Source: Aquabacterium sp.
GTDB lineage: Bacteria > Pseudomonadota > Gammaproteobacteria > Burkholderiales > Burkholderiaceae_C
Assembly (NCBI RefSeq): GCF_029946005.1
Contig: NZ_JAQSDR010000032.1
Coordinates: 62,001 to 126,000, forward strand
Length of the DNA: 64,000 bases
Reading direction: 5' to 3'
Below the pieces are notes generated by a model. The model was given only the letters and a program-made list of their open reading frames with translations. It was not told the DNA's origin and ran no database searches. Below are positions 36,945 through 46,046 of this stretch, in pieces. Within the stretch, counting starts at the first letter, position 1. Each line of letters starts with the position of its first letter. The translations under genes were made by a program, and so were the position numbers.

Positions 36945-37790
36945 ATGTGGATCGACACCCATTGCCACCTTGACGCCCCCGAGTTCGACACCGACCGACA
37001 GGCCGTGATCGAACGTGCGTCTCAGGCGGGTGTCGGGATGATCGTGGTGCCGGCCGTCATGCCAAGCACCTTCGAGGCCGCCCGCCAGGCCGCCTTGCAA
37101 TGCGATGGCACCTATGCCTTGGGCATTCACCCCTTGTTCGCCAAACAAGCCGGTGACGATGCCCTCGACCAATTGCGCGCGGCCTTGCAACGGCACCACG
37201 CCGACCCGCGCCTGGTGGCCATCGGCGAGATCGGCCTGGACCACTTCGTTGACAGCCTGAAGGACGAGGCCAGCAATGCCTTGCAGGACAGCGTCTATGC
37301 CGCACAACTGGCGCTGGCCTTCGAGTTCGAATTGCCCGTGATCGTGCACGTGCGCCGAAGCGCCGACGATTTGCTGAAGCACTTGCGGCGGCAAAAGGCG
37401 CAAGGCCAGGCCGTGGTTGGCGGCATCGCGCACGCTTTCAACGGCAGTGCTCAACAAGCGCAGGCCTTCATCGACCTGGGCTTCAAGCTGGGTTTCGGCG
37501 GCGCCATGACCTTTGACCGCGCCTTGCAGATCCGGCGCCTCGCCACCGATCTGCCCGCCGAAGCCATCGTGCTGGAAACCGATGCGCCTGACATCCCGCC
37601 GCATTGGCTGTATGTGCTCGAAAAAGACCGCGCCCAAGGCCTCACCAGCCGCAACGAGCCCGCCGAATTGCCCCGCATCGCGCAGACCCTGGCCACCTTG
37701 CGCGGCTGGTCGCTGGACCAGACGCGCGACCTCACCACCGCCAACGCACTCAAGGCTTTGCCACGCCTGAAAGCGCTGGTTCCCGCCTGA
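36945..37790 (+). CDS. TatD family metal-dependent deoxyribonuclease
   Basis: TIM-barrel hydrolase of 281 residues. Metal ligands appear in the expected order: DTHCHLDAPEF at the N-terminus, Glu in AIGEIGLDHF, His in PVIVHVRRS, His in GGIAHAFNGS, and Asp in LETDAPDIPP. TatD proteins act as 3' exonucleases in DNA quality control; the subgroup with GEIGLDHF could also be YjjV-like. Three bases separate it from the stop of the sulfatase gene, so they are probably in one transcript. Confidence 0.9.
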   Translation: MWIDTHCHLDAPEFDTDRQAVIERASQAGVGMIVVPAVMPSTFEAARQAALQCDGTYALGIHPLFAKQAGDDALDQLRAALQRHHADPRLVAIGEIGLDHFVDSLKDEASNALQDSVYAAQLALAFEFELPVIVHVRRSADDLLKHLRRQKAQGQAVVGGIAHAFNGSAQQAQAFIDLGFKLGFGGAMTFDRALQIRRLATDLPAEAIVLETDAPDIPPHWLYVLEKDRAQGLTSRNEPAELPRIAQTLATLRGWSLDQTRDLTTANALKALPRLKALVPA

Positions 37791-37862
37791 GCGGACAATA
37801 CCCGCTTCCCCCGGCCTTCTCGCCCTCCTCTTTCCCCCTTGTCGGGGACACGCACCGCCTCC

Positions 37863-40088
37863 ATGTCCGCCACCGCTCCCGATCCCCGCAGCCTGCCCAT
37901 TCCCCGCCACGCCAGCCGCGTGCCGCCGCACCTGAACGCTGAACAGGTCGGACGCATCCGGCAGGCCGCCTTCAACCTGCCGCAGGTGGTCAAACCCGCT
38001 GATTTCATCCCTGAGAACACGCCGGATTTCGAGGACTACCTGGATGGCTGCGGCATGATCCTGCTGCAAAAAGCCGTCGCCGGTGCCCGGCCCAGCCGCT
38101 GGATCGCGCCCGAGTTGATGGACCACGCCTTGCGCCACCTGGACGCCATCGGTGGCGGTCGTGAAGTGCGCACGGTCATGCAGGACCGGGGCACGGCGCT
38201 GGAGTCGCTCGGGCTGTTTCGGCGCGGCCAGGATTGGGACCGTTTGATCAGCCAGACTTTGCCCGTGCCCGAGCAAGGCTGGAAAGTGGTGGTGTCCTTC
38301 AAGGTGCCGATCGATGCCGAGCCGATCTGGGACTTTTACCGAACGGGCGACAAGCCCACGCTGATCAAGTGCCTGGGCGCGCCACCTGCCTACGCGCATG
38401 CGGACGAACTGCTGGCCCACCTGCAAGCGCTGCTGGCCCGGGCCAAGGTGAGCAACCCGCGCCAGATGGCCTCGCTGCTGCCGCGCTTGCAAGCCGAATG
38501 CGGCACGCCCCAGCCCTTCGATGGCCTCAAGGCGGCCTGCACACGCGCCCTGGAGCGCTGGGAGCACCACGAGGCCGAGCTCGACACCCTGGACGACCTG
38601 AACGACCAACTGGCCTTCGATGGCTACCCCGACACCTTCCAGAAAGCCCGCCATCTGCAGCGCAAGGTGACCCTGTACGTGGGCCCGCCCAACAGCGGCA
38701 AGACCCACGCCGCCTTCGAGCGCCTGGCCAAGGCCAGCAAGGGTGCTTACCTCGCGCCCCTGCGCTTGCTGGCCCTGGAAGGCCGCGATCGCTTGCAAGG
38801 GCGTGGCGTGGCCTGCTCGCTGCTGACGGGTGAAGAAAGCGTGCCGGCCGACGGTGCAGCAGTCGTGTCCAGCACCATTGAAATGGTGGGCACCACCGAA
38901 CTCATCGAGGTCGCCGTCATCGACGAGGCCCAGATGATCTTCGACGCCTTCCGGGGCTGGGCCTGGACCCAGGCCATCGTGGCTGTTCCGGCCGATGAGG
39001 TCATCATCATTTGTTCGGCTTATGCCGTGCCCGCCATTCAGAACCTGCTGCGCCTGTGCGGTGAGGACTGCGAGGTCAAGCACTTCGAGCGCAAGCAGCA
39101 CGTGCAGTTGATGCCCGCGCCCGTGCCGCTCAGTGCGCTGAAAAAGGGCGACGCCGTGGTGGCCTTCAGCCGCCGCGAAGTGCTGATGCTGCGCGACCAG
39201 ATCGCCGCCAATGGCAAGGCCGTGTCGGTGATCTACGGCGCTTTGCCCCCAGAGGTGCGCCGCCGCGAGGCCGAGCGTTTTGCGCAGGGTGAATCGCATG
39301 TGCTGGTCGCCACCGATGCCATCGGCATGGGGCTGAATCTGCCGATCCGGCGCGTGCTGTTCAGCACCATGGTCAAGTACGACGGCCAGACCGACCGGCC
39401 ACTCACCGTGTCCGAGGTCCACCAGATTGCAGGCCGGGCCGGGCGTTTCGGCATGCACGACGAGGGCTTTGTCGGCGTGCTCAAGGAAGCCGAACCCACC
39501 GCCTTGCGCATGCTGCGCGACCTGCTGCCCAAGCAGCCCAAGGCGCCGATTGATTTCAAGGCCCCCGTGGCACCCAACTGGTGGCATGTGGAGACCATTG
39601 CCACGCGACTGAAGAAGGACCGCCTGCGCGACGTGCTCGGCATCTTCATGGAGCAGTTGGAGCTTGACGATGCCCACTTCGCCGTGGCTGAGCTGGAGCA
39701 GATGCTGGACCTGGCCGAGCAACTGGACCGCAGTGCTGGCAAGCTGTCATTGCGCGAACGCTTCATCTACGCGCAGGCGCCGGTGGACACCCGCACCGAA
39801 TCGCAGGTGCAGGAGTTCCTGAACTGGACGCATTACCACGCACTCACCGGCGAAGCCGGCAGCCCCTGGTTTTTGGAAGACGTGGATGAGCACAGCCGCC
39901 TGGAGCGCATGGAGCAAGCCCTGCGCTCATGCACCTTGTGGCTGTGGCTGGACCTGCGCTTTCCCAACGTTTACGGCCACCTGGACCGCGTGGTCGACCT
40001 GCGCGGCCGCCTCAACGATGGCATCGAGCGCCACCTCAAGGGCAAGAAGCCCTTGTGGCAAACGCGGGGTCGTCCACGTCGGCCGTGA
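37863..40088 (+). CDS. SUV3-type superfamily 2 RNA/DNA helicase
   Basis: Helicase of 741 residues resembling mitochondrial SUV3. Walker A is VGPPNSGKTHAAF near residue 285, motif II is DEAQM, motif III CSAYAVP, and the second RecA domain holds VATDAIGMGLNLP and HQIAGRAGRFG. The C-terminal part with LSLRERFIYAQAPVD and LWLWLDLRFP matches the SUV3 C-terminal region. Eukaryotic SUV3 works in the RNA degradosome; the bacterial role is poorly known. ATG 37863 is used; ATG 37839 is eight codons upstream. It converges with the lipase foldase gene, five bases between stops. Confidence 0.85.
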   Translation: MSATAPDPRSLPIPRHASRVPPHLNAEQVGRIRQAAFNLPQVVKPADFIPENTPDFEDYLDGCGMILLQKAVAGARPSRWIAPELMDHALRHLDAIGGGREVRTVMQDRGTALESLGLFRRGQDWDRLISQTLPVPEQGWKVVVSFKVPIDAEPIWDFYRTGDKPTLIKCLGAPPAYAHADELLAHLQALLARAKVSNPRQMASLLPRLQAECGTPQPFDGLKAACTRALERWEHHEAELDTLDDLNDQLAFDGYPDTFQKARHLQRKVTLYVGPPNSGKTHAAFERLAKASKGAYLAPLRLLALEGRDRLQGRGVACSLLTGEESVPADGAAVVSSTIEMVGTTELIEVAVIDEAQMIFDAFRGWAWTQAIVAVPADEVIIICSAYAVPAIQNLLRLCGEDCEVKHFERKQHVQLMPAPVPLSALKKGDAVVAFSRREVLMLRDQIAANGKAVSVIYGALPPEVRRREAERFAQGESHVLVATDAIGMGLNLPIRRVLFSTMVKYDGQTDRPLTVSEVHQIAGRAGRFGMHDEGFVGVLKEAEPTALRMLRDLLPKQPKAPIDFKAPVAPNWWHVETIATRLKKDRLRDVLGIFMEQLELDDAHFAVAELEQMLDLAEQLDRSAGKLSLRERFIYAQAPVDTRTESQVQEFLNWTHYHALTGEAGSPWFLEDVDEHSRLERMEQALRSCTLWLWLDLRFPNVYGHLDRVVDLRGRLNDGIERHLKGKKPLWQTRGRPRRP

Positions 40089-40093
40089 ACCCG

Positions 40094-41029
40094 TCAGATG
40101 CGCAGCAGGGCCTGGACGCGCAGTTGCTCGTCGGGCGTGAAGTTGGACTTCACGTAGCTGACGATCTCCGCCTTGCGTTGCGCGTCCGACAGGTTGGATG
40201 CCTTTTGCAAGCGCTCCCACTCGCGCTGGGCACCGCTCAGGCGGGCCTCCCATTGCGCCCACTCCTCGTCGGCCTTGGCCAATCGATCGGCTGCGGCTTC
40301 TCCGTAACGGGCCACCCTTTCCGCATGCACGGCCGTAGGGTCCTTGCCTGGCGCCATCTGGGGCACGGGCTCACCCGGATCCGGTGGCGGCGCTTGTCCT
40401 GATTCCAACTGCGCGTAGTAATTCTCGAAGTGTTTTTCATCGTCCTTGAAGAAAGCCTCAGCCCAGGGCGCGCCCAGGACCTGGCGCCGAACGGAACGCT
40501 GCTCTTCAAATACCGGCATCCAGGTGGCGCGGTCGCTCTGGACAAACTTATTGCGCCACTCATAGGTGCGAACTTGCCAGTATTTGTCCCAGATGGCCAT
40601 GATCTCGCCAGCCAGTTGCGCACCGTTCTCGCGTTGGGCTTCATCCTGGATGAGGCCGCGGATCTCTTCGATGGTGACCTCACCCAAGCCCAGCACGTAG
40701 TACTCGAAACGGCTGCGCAGCTCGCCACAAGGTTTGAGCTTTTTGTCAGCGATGCACCAATTGCCGGCGGCCTCGGTGCCCGCGAACGAACCGTCCTTGA
40801 AAAGACGCTTGCGCACCTCATCAGGAGAGCGTGCCGTTGGCGTGGATTTGGCGGCCACCAGGCCCAAGGCGCGACCGGCATCGGCGATTCGCCAAGTGCT
40901 CTCACTTTCAGTGTGCAAAGGTGAGGAGCCGTTTGGTGGCGTCACCGCCCCTTGCTGCCACAGCAGCCAGGCCCCACCAACCACCAAAGTCGCGGCCACG
41001 CCGACGATCCAAGTTTTTCGCATTTGCAT
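40094..41029 (-). CDS. lifO: Lipase-specific foldase (lipase chaperone)
   Basis: Inner-membrane anchored periplasmic steric chaperone, 311 residues. An N-terminal membrane anchor (TWIVGVAATLVVGGAWLLW) is followed by a variable linker and then the family motif RSRFEYYVLGLGE, matching RxxFDY(F/C)L(S/T)A of Lif proteins. The rest is helix-rich as in the known foldase-lipase structure. It lies 70 bases behind the lipase gene, with a strong terminator hairpin between them. Confidence 0.88.
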   Translation of the reverse strand: MQMRKTWIVGVAATLVVGGAWLLWQQGAVTPPNGSSPLHTESESTWRIADAGRALGLVAAKSTPTARSPDEVRKRLFKDGSFAGTEAAGNWCIADKKLKPCGELRSRFEYYVLGLGEVTIEEIRGLIQDEAQRENGAQLAGEIMAIWDKYWQVRTYEWRNKFVQSDRATWMPVFEEQRSVRRQVLGAPWAEAFFKDDEKHFENYYAQLESGQAPPPDPGEPVPQMAPGKDPTAVHAERVARYGEAAADRLAKADEEWAQWEARLSGAQREWERLQKASNLSDAQRKAEIVSYVKSNFTPDEQLRVQALLRI

Positions 41030-41049
41030 GGCTTCTTCCCGCTGAATTG

Positions 41050-41080
41050 AAAAAGGGCCAACTTCGACTGAAATTGGCCC
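41050..41080 (-). terminator. Intrinsic terminator between lipase and foldase
   Basis: On the minus strand an 11-base-pair stem (41080-41070 with 41065-41055, one G-U pair) closes a four-base loop and runs straight into five U residues (41054-41050). This is a textbook Rho-independent terminator placed after the lipase stop and before the foldase ATG, so foldase expression should depend on read-through or a separate promoter. Confidence 0.82.
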
Positions 41081-41099
41081 CTGCGCGAATCCGGGAAAT

Positions 41100-42053
41100 T
41101 TACAGGGCCAGGGCCTTCAGGCGGCTGGCTTGCTGCTTGTAGAAGGCCACGGGATCAGGATCGCCCTTGCCGATGGTGCCCAGGACCTGGTTGACTTCAT
41201 CCAGGTGATTCCAGTGGTAGTCGTCCTTGATGACCTTGCCCCAATGGCTGGAGCATTGGCTGACCAGGCCGTCGTTGGGCTCGCCTTTGAAGTAGTCGCC
41301 GGTGTAGGCCAGGATGGCGTCAGAGATGTCCCAGCCATTCGTCTTGACGGCCGTGCCGGAGATCGAGTACCAACGGATGCTGTTGCCATTGACGCTGGCC
41401 ACTTCAGGACCTTGACCGCAATCGCTGGTGGGGGCACCTGCGGGGAACTTGGTGTTGAAAGCTGCAGCACCAGGCGCGCTCAGGGCACCGAGGGCGGTCA
41501 GCAGGTCGGCCTGCTTGTAGGTGCCGTTGCCGGTCAGCCAGCCGATCAGTTGCAGGCCGCCGGTGGCGACCTTGTCAAAAGTGCCGTCAGGCGTGGTGCC
41601 GGCCAGGATGTCGTCAGCGACCTTGCTGCCAAAGTGGGTGCCGGCGACCGTGGTCACACTGGCCACCATGGAAGGCACCGTGCCCGCTGCATAGCGAACG
41701 GTGGGGCCGCCATGGCTGTGGCCAATCAGGTTGAACTTCTTGACGCCATCGGCGGCGGCCCATTGCTGGAGCTGCCTCACCAGCTCTTCACCCCGGAATT
41801 CGGTGGTTTGCGAAGGGTTCACCGAGGCCACGTAAACGGTGGCGCCGTCCTTGCGCAGGCTGTTGGGGATGTTGTAGAAGTACTGAATGCCCAGGATGTT
41901 GTCAAAGCCGATGAAACCATGCACGAGCACCAGCGGGTATTTGGTCTTGGAGCCCGTGGTGGTGGCAGCTTGGACAGCGGGGGCGGCGATGATGGCGGCG
42001 CCAGCGACGGCAACGGCCGCGCACACAGCGCGCATGGAGAAAATCGATGTCAT
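41100..42053 (-). CDS. lipA: Secreted triacylglycerol lipase, family I.1/I.2
   Basis: Extracellular lipase, 317 residues with a Sec signal peptide ending near VQAATTT. Mature start KYPLVLVHGF forms the oxyanion hole. Nucleophile Ser is in GHSHGG, the acid is Asp in EPNDGLVS and the His lies in WNHLDEVNQ. Two Cys (TSDCGQG and SQCSSHWG) match the single conserved disulfide of Burkholderia/Pseudomonas lipases. It depends on the Lif protein encoded downstream. Export would need a type II secretion system; only a GspE-like ATPase is visible in this window. Confidence 0.93.
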   Translation of the reverse strand: MTSIFSMRAVCAAVAVAGAAIIAAPAVQAATTTGSKTKYPLVLVHGFIGFDNILGIQYFYNIPNSLRKDGATVYVASVNPSQTTEFRGEELVRQLQQWAAADGVKKFNLIGHSHGGPTVRYAAGTVPSMVASVTTVAGTHFGSKVADDILAGTTPDGTFDKVATGGLQLIGWLTGNGTYKQADLLTALGALSAPGAAAFNTKFPAGAPTSDCGQGPEVASVNGNSIRWYSISGTAVKTNGWDISDAILAYTGDYFKGEPNDGLVSQCSSHWGKVIKDDYHWNHLDEVNQVLGTIGKGDPDPVAFYKQQASRLKALAL

Positions 42054-42145
42054 GGCCTTGTTCCTTAGCTCGTTATTGATTGGGCGATCTGTGTGACGAA
42101 TGTCTCGCGGAACGGTGAACGTGCCTCGGGTGGTAACCCTTGAAT

Positions 42146-42168
42146 CTCGGGGTTGTCCCCACCCCGAG
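42146..42168. repeat. GC-rich perfect palindrome upstream of lipase and DEAD-box gene
   Basis: CTCGGGG (42146-42152) and CCCCGAG (42162-42168) form a perfect 7-base inverted repeat around a 9-base centre. It lies in the 259-base divergent region between the lipase (minus) and the helicase gene (plus). No T-tract follows, so an operator or RNA hairpin is as likely as a terminator. I recognise nothing else in this region. Confidence 0.5.
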
Positions 42169-42312
42169 AAACTGGGGGTTCAGGGAGAAGACATGTCACA
42201 GGGCCAGCGGCATCACCAGCGCATGCACAAGCCCGCACCTCAGTGAAACAGTGGCTGGGTGGCCGCTTTGCTCGGGTAACCTCGGCTTATCCAGCAATCA
42301 GCACGGCCATCC

Positions 42313-43560
42313 ATGTCATTCGAGTCTCTAGGTTTGTCCCCAGCCCTGGTTCGCGCCACCCGCGAACGGGCTTATCTTGAGCCCACGGCCATCCAGGCCG
42401 AGGCCATCCCCGTCGCCCTGCGGGGTGTGGATGTGCTGGGCTGCGCGCAAACCGGTTCTGGCAAGACGGCGGCATTTGCCTTGCCCATCCTGCAGCGGCT
42501 GGCGGACACTCGCCGCGACCGGCCTCGCCGGGCGCATGCCCTGATCCTGGTGCCGACCCGCGAATTGGCCGCCCAGGTGGGCGACACCTTCCGCCACCTG
42601 GCCCAGTACCTGCCCGAACCTTTGAAGGTGGCCGTGCTGTTCGGCGGCGTGTCCATCAACCCGCAAATGATGGGCTTGCGCGGTGGCGCCGACATTGTGG
42701 TGGCCACGCCTGGACGTTTGCTCGATTTGATCGAGCACAACGCGCTGAAGCTGGGCGATGTCCAAACCCTGGTTCTGGACGAGGCCGACCGCCTGCTGGA
42801 CCTGGGCTTTGCCGACGAGTTGGCCAGCGTGCTGGACGAGTTGCCCGCTCGGCGCCAGAACCTGTTTTTCTCAGCCACTTTTCCTGCGGCGGTGCAGAGC
42901 CTGGCGGATCAGTTGCTGCGCGACCCGGTCCGCATTGAGGTGGAGGCCGAACCCGAAGAAAAGCCGGACATCCTGCAGCGGGCAATCGAGGTCGACACCG
43001 CCAAACGCACGCCCTTGCTGCGTCACCTGATCAAAGAGCAGGGGTGGACACGGGTGCTGGTGTTCGTGGCCACCAAGTACGCCACCGAGCTCGTGTCCCA
43101 CAAGCTGGGGCTGGCGGGCATTCAAGCGCAGGCCTTCCATGGCGAGCTGAGCCAGGGCGCGCGCACCCAGGTCTTGTCGGACTTCAAGGCTTCGCGCCTG
43201 CAGGTGGTCGTGGCCACCGACGTGGCGGCCCGGGGCATTGACGTCGCACGCTTGCCGGCCGTGGTGAATTACGACCTGCCGCGCTCGGCCGTCGATTACA
43301 CGCACCGCATTGGCCGCACGGGCCGGGCGGGTCAAAGTGGCGTGGCCATCAGTTTTGTCACGGCCGATGCCGAAGCGCATTTCAGGCTGATCGAAAAGCG
43401 CCAGGGACTCCGGCTGCCCCGCGAGCAAATCCCTGGCTTTGAGCCGGTTGATGTGGTGGCATTGCCGGTGGCCGACCTCAACGGCGGCATCAAAGGCAAG
43501 CGCCCCAGCAAGAAGGACAAGCTGCGCGCGGCGGCGGCACGCGGCGGCTCGTCCAATTGA
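42313..43560 (+). CDS. DEAD-box RNA helicase, RhlE-like
   Basis: ATP-dependent RNA helicase of 415 residues. Motifs in order: Q motif (EPTAIQAEAIP), AQTGSGKTAAF, PTRELA, TPGRLLD, VLDEADRLLDLGF, FFSATF, FVATK, VATDVAARGID and HRIGRTGRAG. The basic C-terminal tail (KGKRPSKKDKLRAAAARGG) is short. Closest in style to RhlE proteins of cold adaptation and RNA decay. Confidence 0.9.
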   Translation: MSFESLGLSPALVRATRERAYLEPTAIQAEAIPVALRGVDVLGCAQTGSGKTAAFALPILQRLADTRRDRPRRAHALILVPTRELAAQVGDTFRHLAQYLPEPLKVAVLFGGVSINPQMMGLRGGADIVVATPGRLLDLIEHNALKLGDVQTLVLDEADRLLDLGFADELASVLDELPARRQNLFFSATFPAAVQSLADQLLRDPVRIEVEAEPEEKPDILQRAIEVDTAKRTPLLRHLIKEQGWTRVLVFVATKYATELVSHKLGLAGIQAQAFHGELSQGARTQVLSDFKASRLQVVVATDVAARGIDVARLPAVVNYDLPRSAVDYTHRIGRTGRAGQSGVAISFVTADAEAHFRLIEKRQGLRLPREQIPGFEPVDVVALPVADLNGGIKGKRPSKKDKLRAAAARGGSSN

Positions 43561-43567
43561 AGGCGCC

Positions 43568-45106
43568 TCAGTCTTTGCGCACCGTGCCGAGCCGCCTGGT
43601 GGCCAGGTACTCGCGCCGGTAGATTTCGAAGGGCATGGTGTCCGCCGCTTCGATGCGTGCCTGCTCTTGAATCGACTCGCGCGCCATCTGTTCGAAATGC
43701 GCCTGCTGCTCTGCGTCCCAGGGGGCGTCGAGCAAAGTCCGCTGGGTCTGCGCTGATTGGGCGCGCACAAAATCCACGTAGACCTTGTCATGCTGCTGCG
43801 TCAAGGCGGCCAGCACGCGGGCAGAAGGCAGGGTGTGGGGGTGGTTCAGTCCATCCAGCGCGGTTTGCCAGGCCTTCAGGTGATCAGAGCCTCCCTGGGC
43901 CGCGTCCAGCGCCTGCGCGATGGGTTCACATTGGCCGATGATCTCGCGGGCCCAGTCGGTCAGCAGCACCTCGCGGCCTTGGCGTTCCAGCATCAAGCCA
44001 GGTTCGCGGCCGCGTGAGGCGGTGCGGTGCTGGTTGCGCGCCAGCTCGGCGATCTCGGCGGGCGTGTCCGGCGGGCTGTCCAGCAGCAGGCAGTGCAGCA
44101 GGAAGGTGTCCAGAAAGCGCGCCGTGTTGTCGTCGATGCCAACGGACAGAAAAGGGTTGAGGTCCATGCAGCGCACCTCCACGTATTCCACCCCGCGTTC
44201 GCGCAAGGCGTGCAGTGGGCGTTCGCCCGGGAAAATCACGCGCTTGGGCCGAATGGTGCCGTAGAACTCGTTCTCGATCTGCAGCAAGGTGGTGGAGAGT
44301 TGGCGGTAGTCGCCTTGCGGGCCTTGGATGCCAATGGCTTCATAGGGCGGGTAGCTGCGCGTGAGGGCATCCTGCAGCGAGGTGCCATAGCCTTCCAGGC
44401 CGTTGTAGCTGACCGAGAGTGACGATTGCGCATCGCTCTGGTAGCCCAGTCGGCCCATGCGCAGCGAGGTTGCATAGGGCAGGTAAAGCGTGCGGTCGCT
44501 CAGGGTGTCCAAGCCGTGCTGTTGGCCGGCCACAAAGCTTGGGCACACGGCGGGCGAGGCCCCGAACAGCAGCAGCAGCAAAAACGACTGGCGCCGGAAA
44601 TTGCGGATCAGCGCGAAGTAATCTTCGTTGGACATGCCCGGCAGCGACCAGTTGTAGTGGATGCCGGAGATGGTCTGCATGCGCGGGCCATAGCGGTTAG
44701 CCAGCCCAATGCGGTACACACTTTTGGCCTGGCCCACGTTCGACGTGCCGTACCGGCCGATGGGGATGCCTTGGTCGGTGGGCAGGATGCTGGGCATGCT
44801 GCTGACCCACAACTGTTCGTCGCCGCTTTGTGCCAGTGAGCGGTACACAAATTGGTGGATTTGGGTCAACTCGGCGATGGCCGCCGACACACTGCGGTGG
44901 GCGCCCGTGACCAGTTCGATCTGGGATTCACTGAAGTCGGTGGTGATGCTGGGGCTGGCGAGGGCCGAACCCAGGGCGGCCGGGTGGGGGGTCAAGGCCA
45001 GGTGCCCATCGGGGTGCACGCGCAGGCTTTCCTTTTCGATGCCTCGGCGGATGCCTTTCAAGCGCTCGGGCGAGAGCGTACGCAAGCGTTCATCAAAGCT
45101 GGTCAC
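43568..45106 (-). CDS. gshA: Glutamate-cysteine ligase
   Basis: First enzyme of glutathione synthesis, class I (proteobacterial) type, 512 residues against 518 in E. coli. Family stretches: LKGIRRGIEKESLRVHPDG at the N-terminus, TTDFSESQIELVTG, FAGQQHGLD-like SFVAGQQHGLD, and EVRCMDLNPFLSVGID. Cytosolic. It converges with the DEAD-box gene, seven bases apart. Confidence 0.93.
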   Translation of the reverse strand: MTSFDERLRTLSPERLKGIRRGIEKESLRVHPDGHLALTPHPAALGSALASPSITTDFSESQIELVTGAHRSVSAAIAELTQIHQFVYRSLAQSGDEQLWVSSMPSILPTDQGIPIGRYGTSNVGQAKSVYRIGLANRYGPRMQTISGIHYNWSLPGMSNEDYFALIRNFRRQSFLLLLLFGASPAVCPSFVAGQQHGLDTLSDRTLYLPYATSLRMGRLGYQSDAQSSLSVSYNGLEGYGTSLQDALTRSYPPYEAIGIQGPQGDYRQLSTTLLQIENEFYGTIRPKRVIFPGERPLHALRERGVEYVEVRCMDLNPFLSVGIDDNTARFLDTFLLHCLLLDSPPDTPAEIAELARNQHRTASRGREPGLMLERQGREVLLTDWAREIIGQCEPIAQALDAAQGGSDHLKAWQTALDGLNHPHTLPSARVLAALTQQHDKVYVDFVRAQSAQTQRTLLDAPWDAEQQAHFEQMARESIQEQARIEAADTMPFEIYRREYLATRRLGTVRKD

Positions 45107-45297
45107 GCTCGGTCTCCTGAATCGTGTTGGACGCGAAGGTACCAGAGTTGGCCAAACCCTGCTGGCGATGCGTTCGTGGCATGTGGTTGCGTCAAAATGT
45201 TCTGATTAAGGCGAGAAAAGTCGCGTACTTTACGGTGTCCGCCAGCCCATTTCGTTCCATAGTTGCAGAAGCTTGGCCGACCTGTCTTTGAACACCC

Positions 45298-45990
45298 ATG
45301 TGCCTCATCATCAAGAAGCCCGCCGGGCGCACGATTTGCGCTGATTTTTTGAAGAACGCCTGGGAACGCAATTTCCATGGCTGGGGTGGTTTCTTCGTGC
45401 AAAACGACGAGGTGGTTTGGGCGCGTGGTTTGGCGTTTGACGAGTTGGTGGAATACAACCGCCGTTTGCCCACCCACGTGGAGGCCTGCATTCACCTGCG
45501 CAAAGCCACGTATGGCGACGTGAACCACGACATGGCACACCCCTACACCGTCAGGCCCGGCCTGATGCTGATGCACAACGGCAGCATTGCCCACCTGGCG
45601 CCGCAAAATCCCGCTTTCAGCGACACCTCCGAGTTGGCACGCCTGCTGGGCGATTTGCTGAAAGGCCTGTCGGACGATCAGGCCCGTGACTTGATCCGCA
45701 CCCATGCTTTTGCCCGATTGACGGCGCCCTTGATCGAGGGATCGATGGTGGTGTTGATGGACAAGGACGGCGTGGTGCGATTGGGCCGCGATTGGCATAC
45801 CGTCCAGAGTTGCGAGTGGACTGGGGCCATGACGGGCATCGAGGTGTCCAACTCCCACACCTGGGGCGAGAAAGCCCGGGCCTTGTCGCAGCAAGCGCGG
45901 CGCGGTGGCTGGCACGGACTGGTCCATGCGCTGCAAGTGCGCTTGGCTCCGGCTGTCCGGGTCATTGGTCGGGCGGTTTCCGACCGCTGA
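45298..45990 (+). CDS. Class II glutamine-amidotransferase-like (Ntn hydrolase) protein
   Basis: Protein of 230 residues whose second residue is Cys (MCLIIKKPAG), the N-terminal nucleophile of class II amidotransferases. Active-site surroundings are kept: HLRKATYGDVN (compare HTRWATHG), AHPY and LMHNGSI (compare VVHNGII). No synthase domain is attached, so it may act on a separate partner or on a free substrate. Its partner and function are unknown. Divergent from gshA, with 191 bases between in which I see no clear site. Confidence 0.65.
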   Translation: MCLIIKKPAGRTICADFLKNAWERNFHGWGGFFVQNDEVVWARGLAFDELVEYNRRLPTHVEACIHLRKATYGDVNHDMAHPYTVRPGLMLMHNGSIAHLAPQNPAFSDTSELARLLGDLLKGLSDDQARDLIRTHAFARLTAPLIEGSMVVLMDKDGVVRLGRDWHTVQSCEWTGAMTGIEVSNSHTWGEKARALSQQARRGGWHGLVHALQVRLAPAVRVIGRAVSDR

Positions 45991-46046
45991 TCGGCTGGCA
46001 TAAGATCTTTCCTGGCCGCACCTGGCGGCCTTCAGGAGAGATCACC

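Noticed and set aside
36000-39722. Minus-strand open frame of 1240 codons opposite the sulfatase, tatD and SUV3-like genes
   Set aside because: It lies wholly antisense to three well-supported genes and its His/Gly/Gln-rich translation has no family motif. Long antisense frames are common at this GC content.
42140-42380. Two short plus-strand frames upstream of the DEAD-box helicase
   Set aside because: They cover the GC-rich palindrome and run out of frame into the helicase; no ribosome site or motif.
45792-46046. N-terminal extension of the SDR gene to an upstream ATG
   Set aside because: The extension overlaps the previous gene out of frame and delays the Rossmann motif by 85 residues; the TTG with AGGAGAG gives a normal SDR N-terminus.
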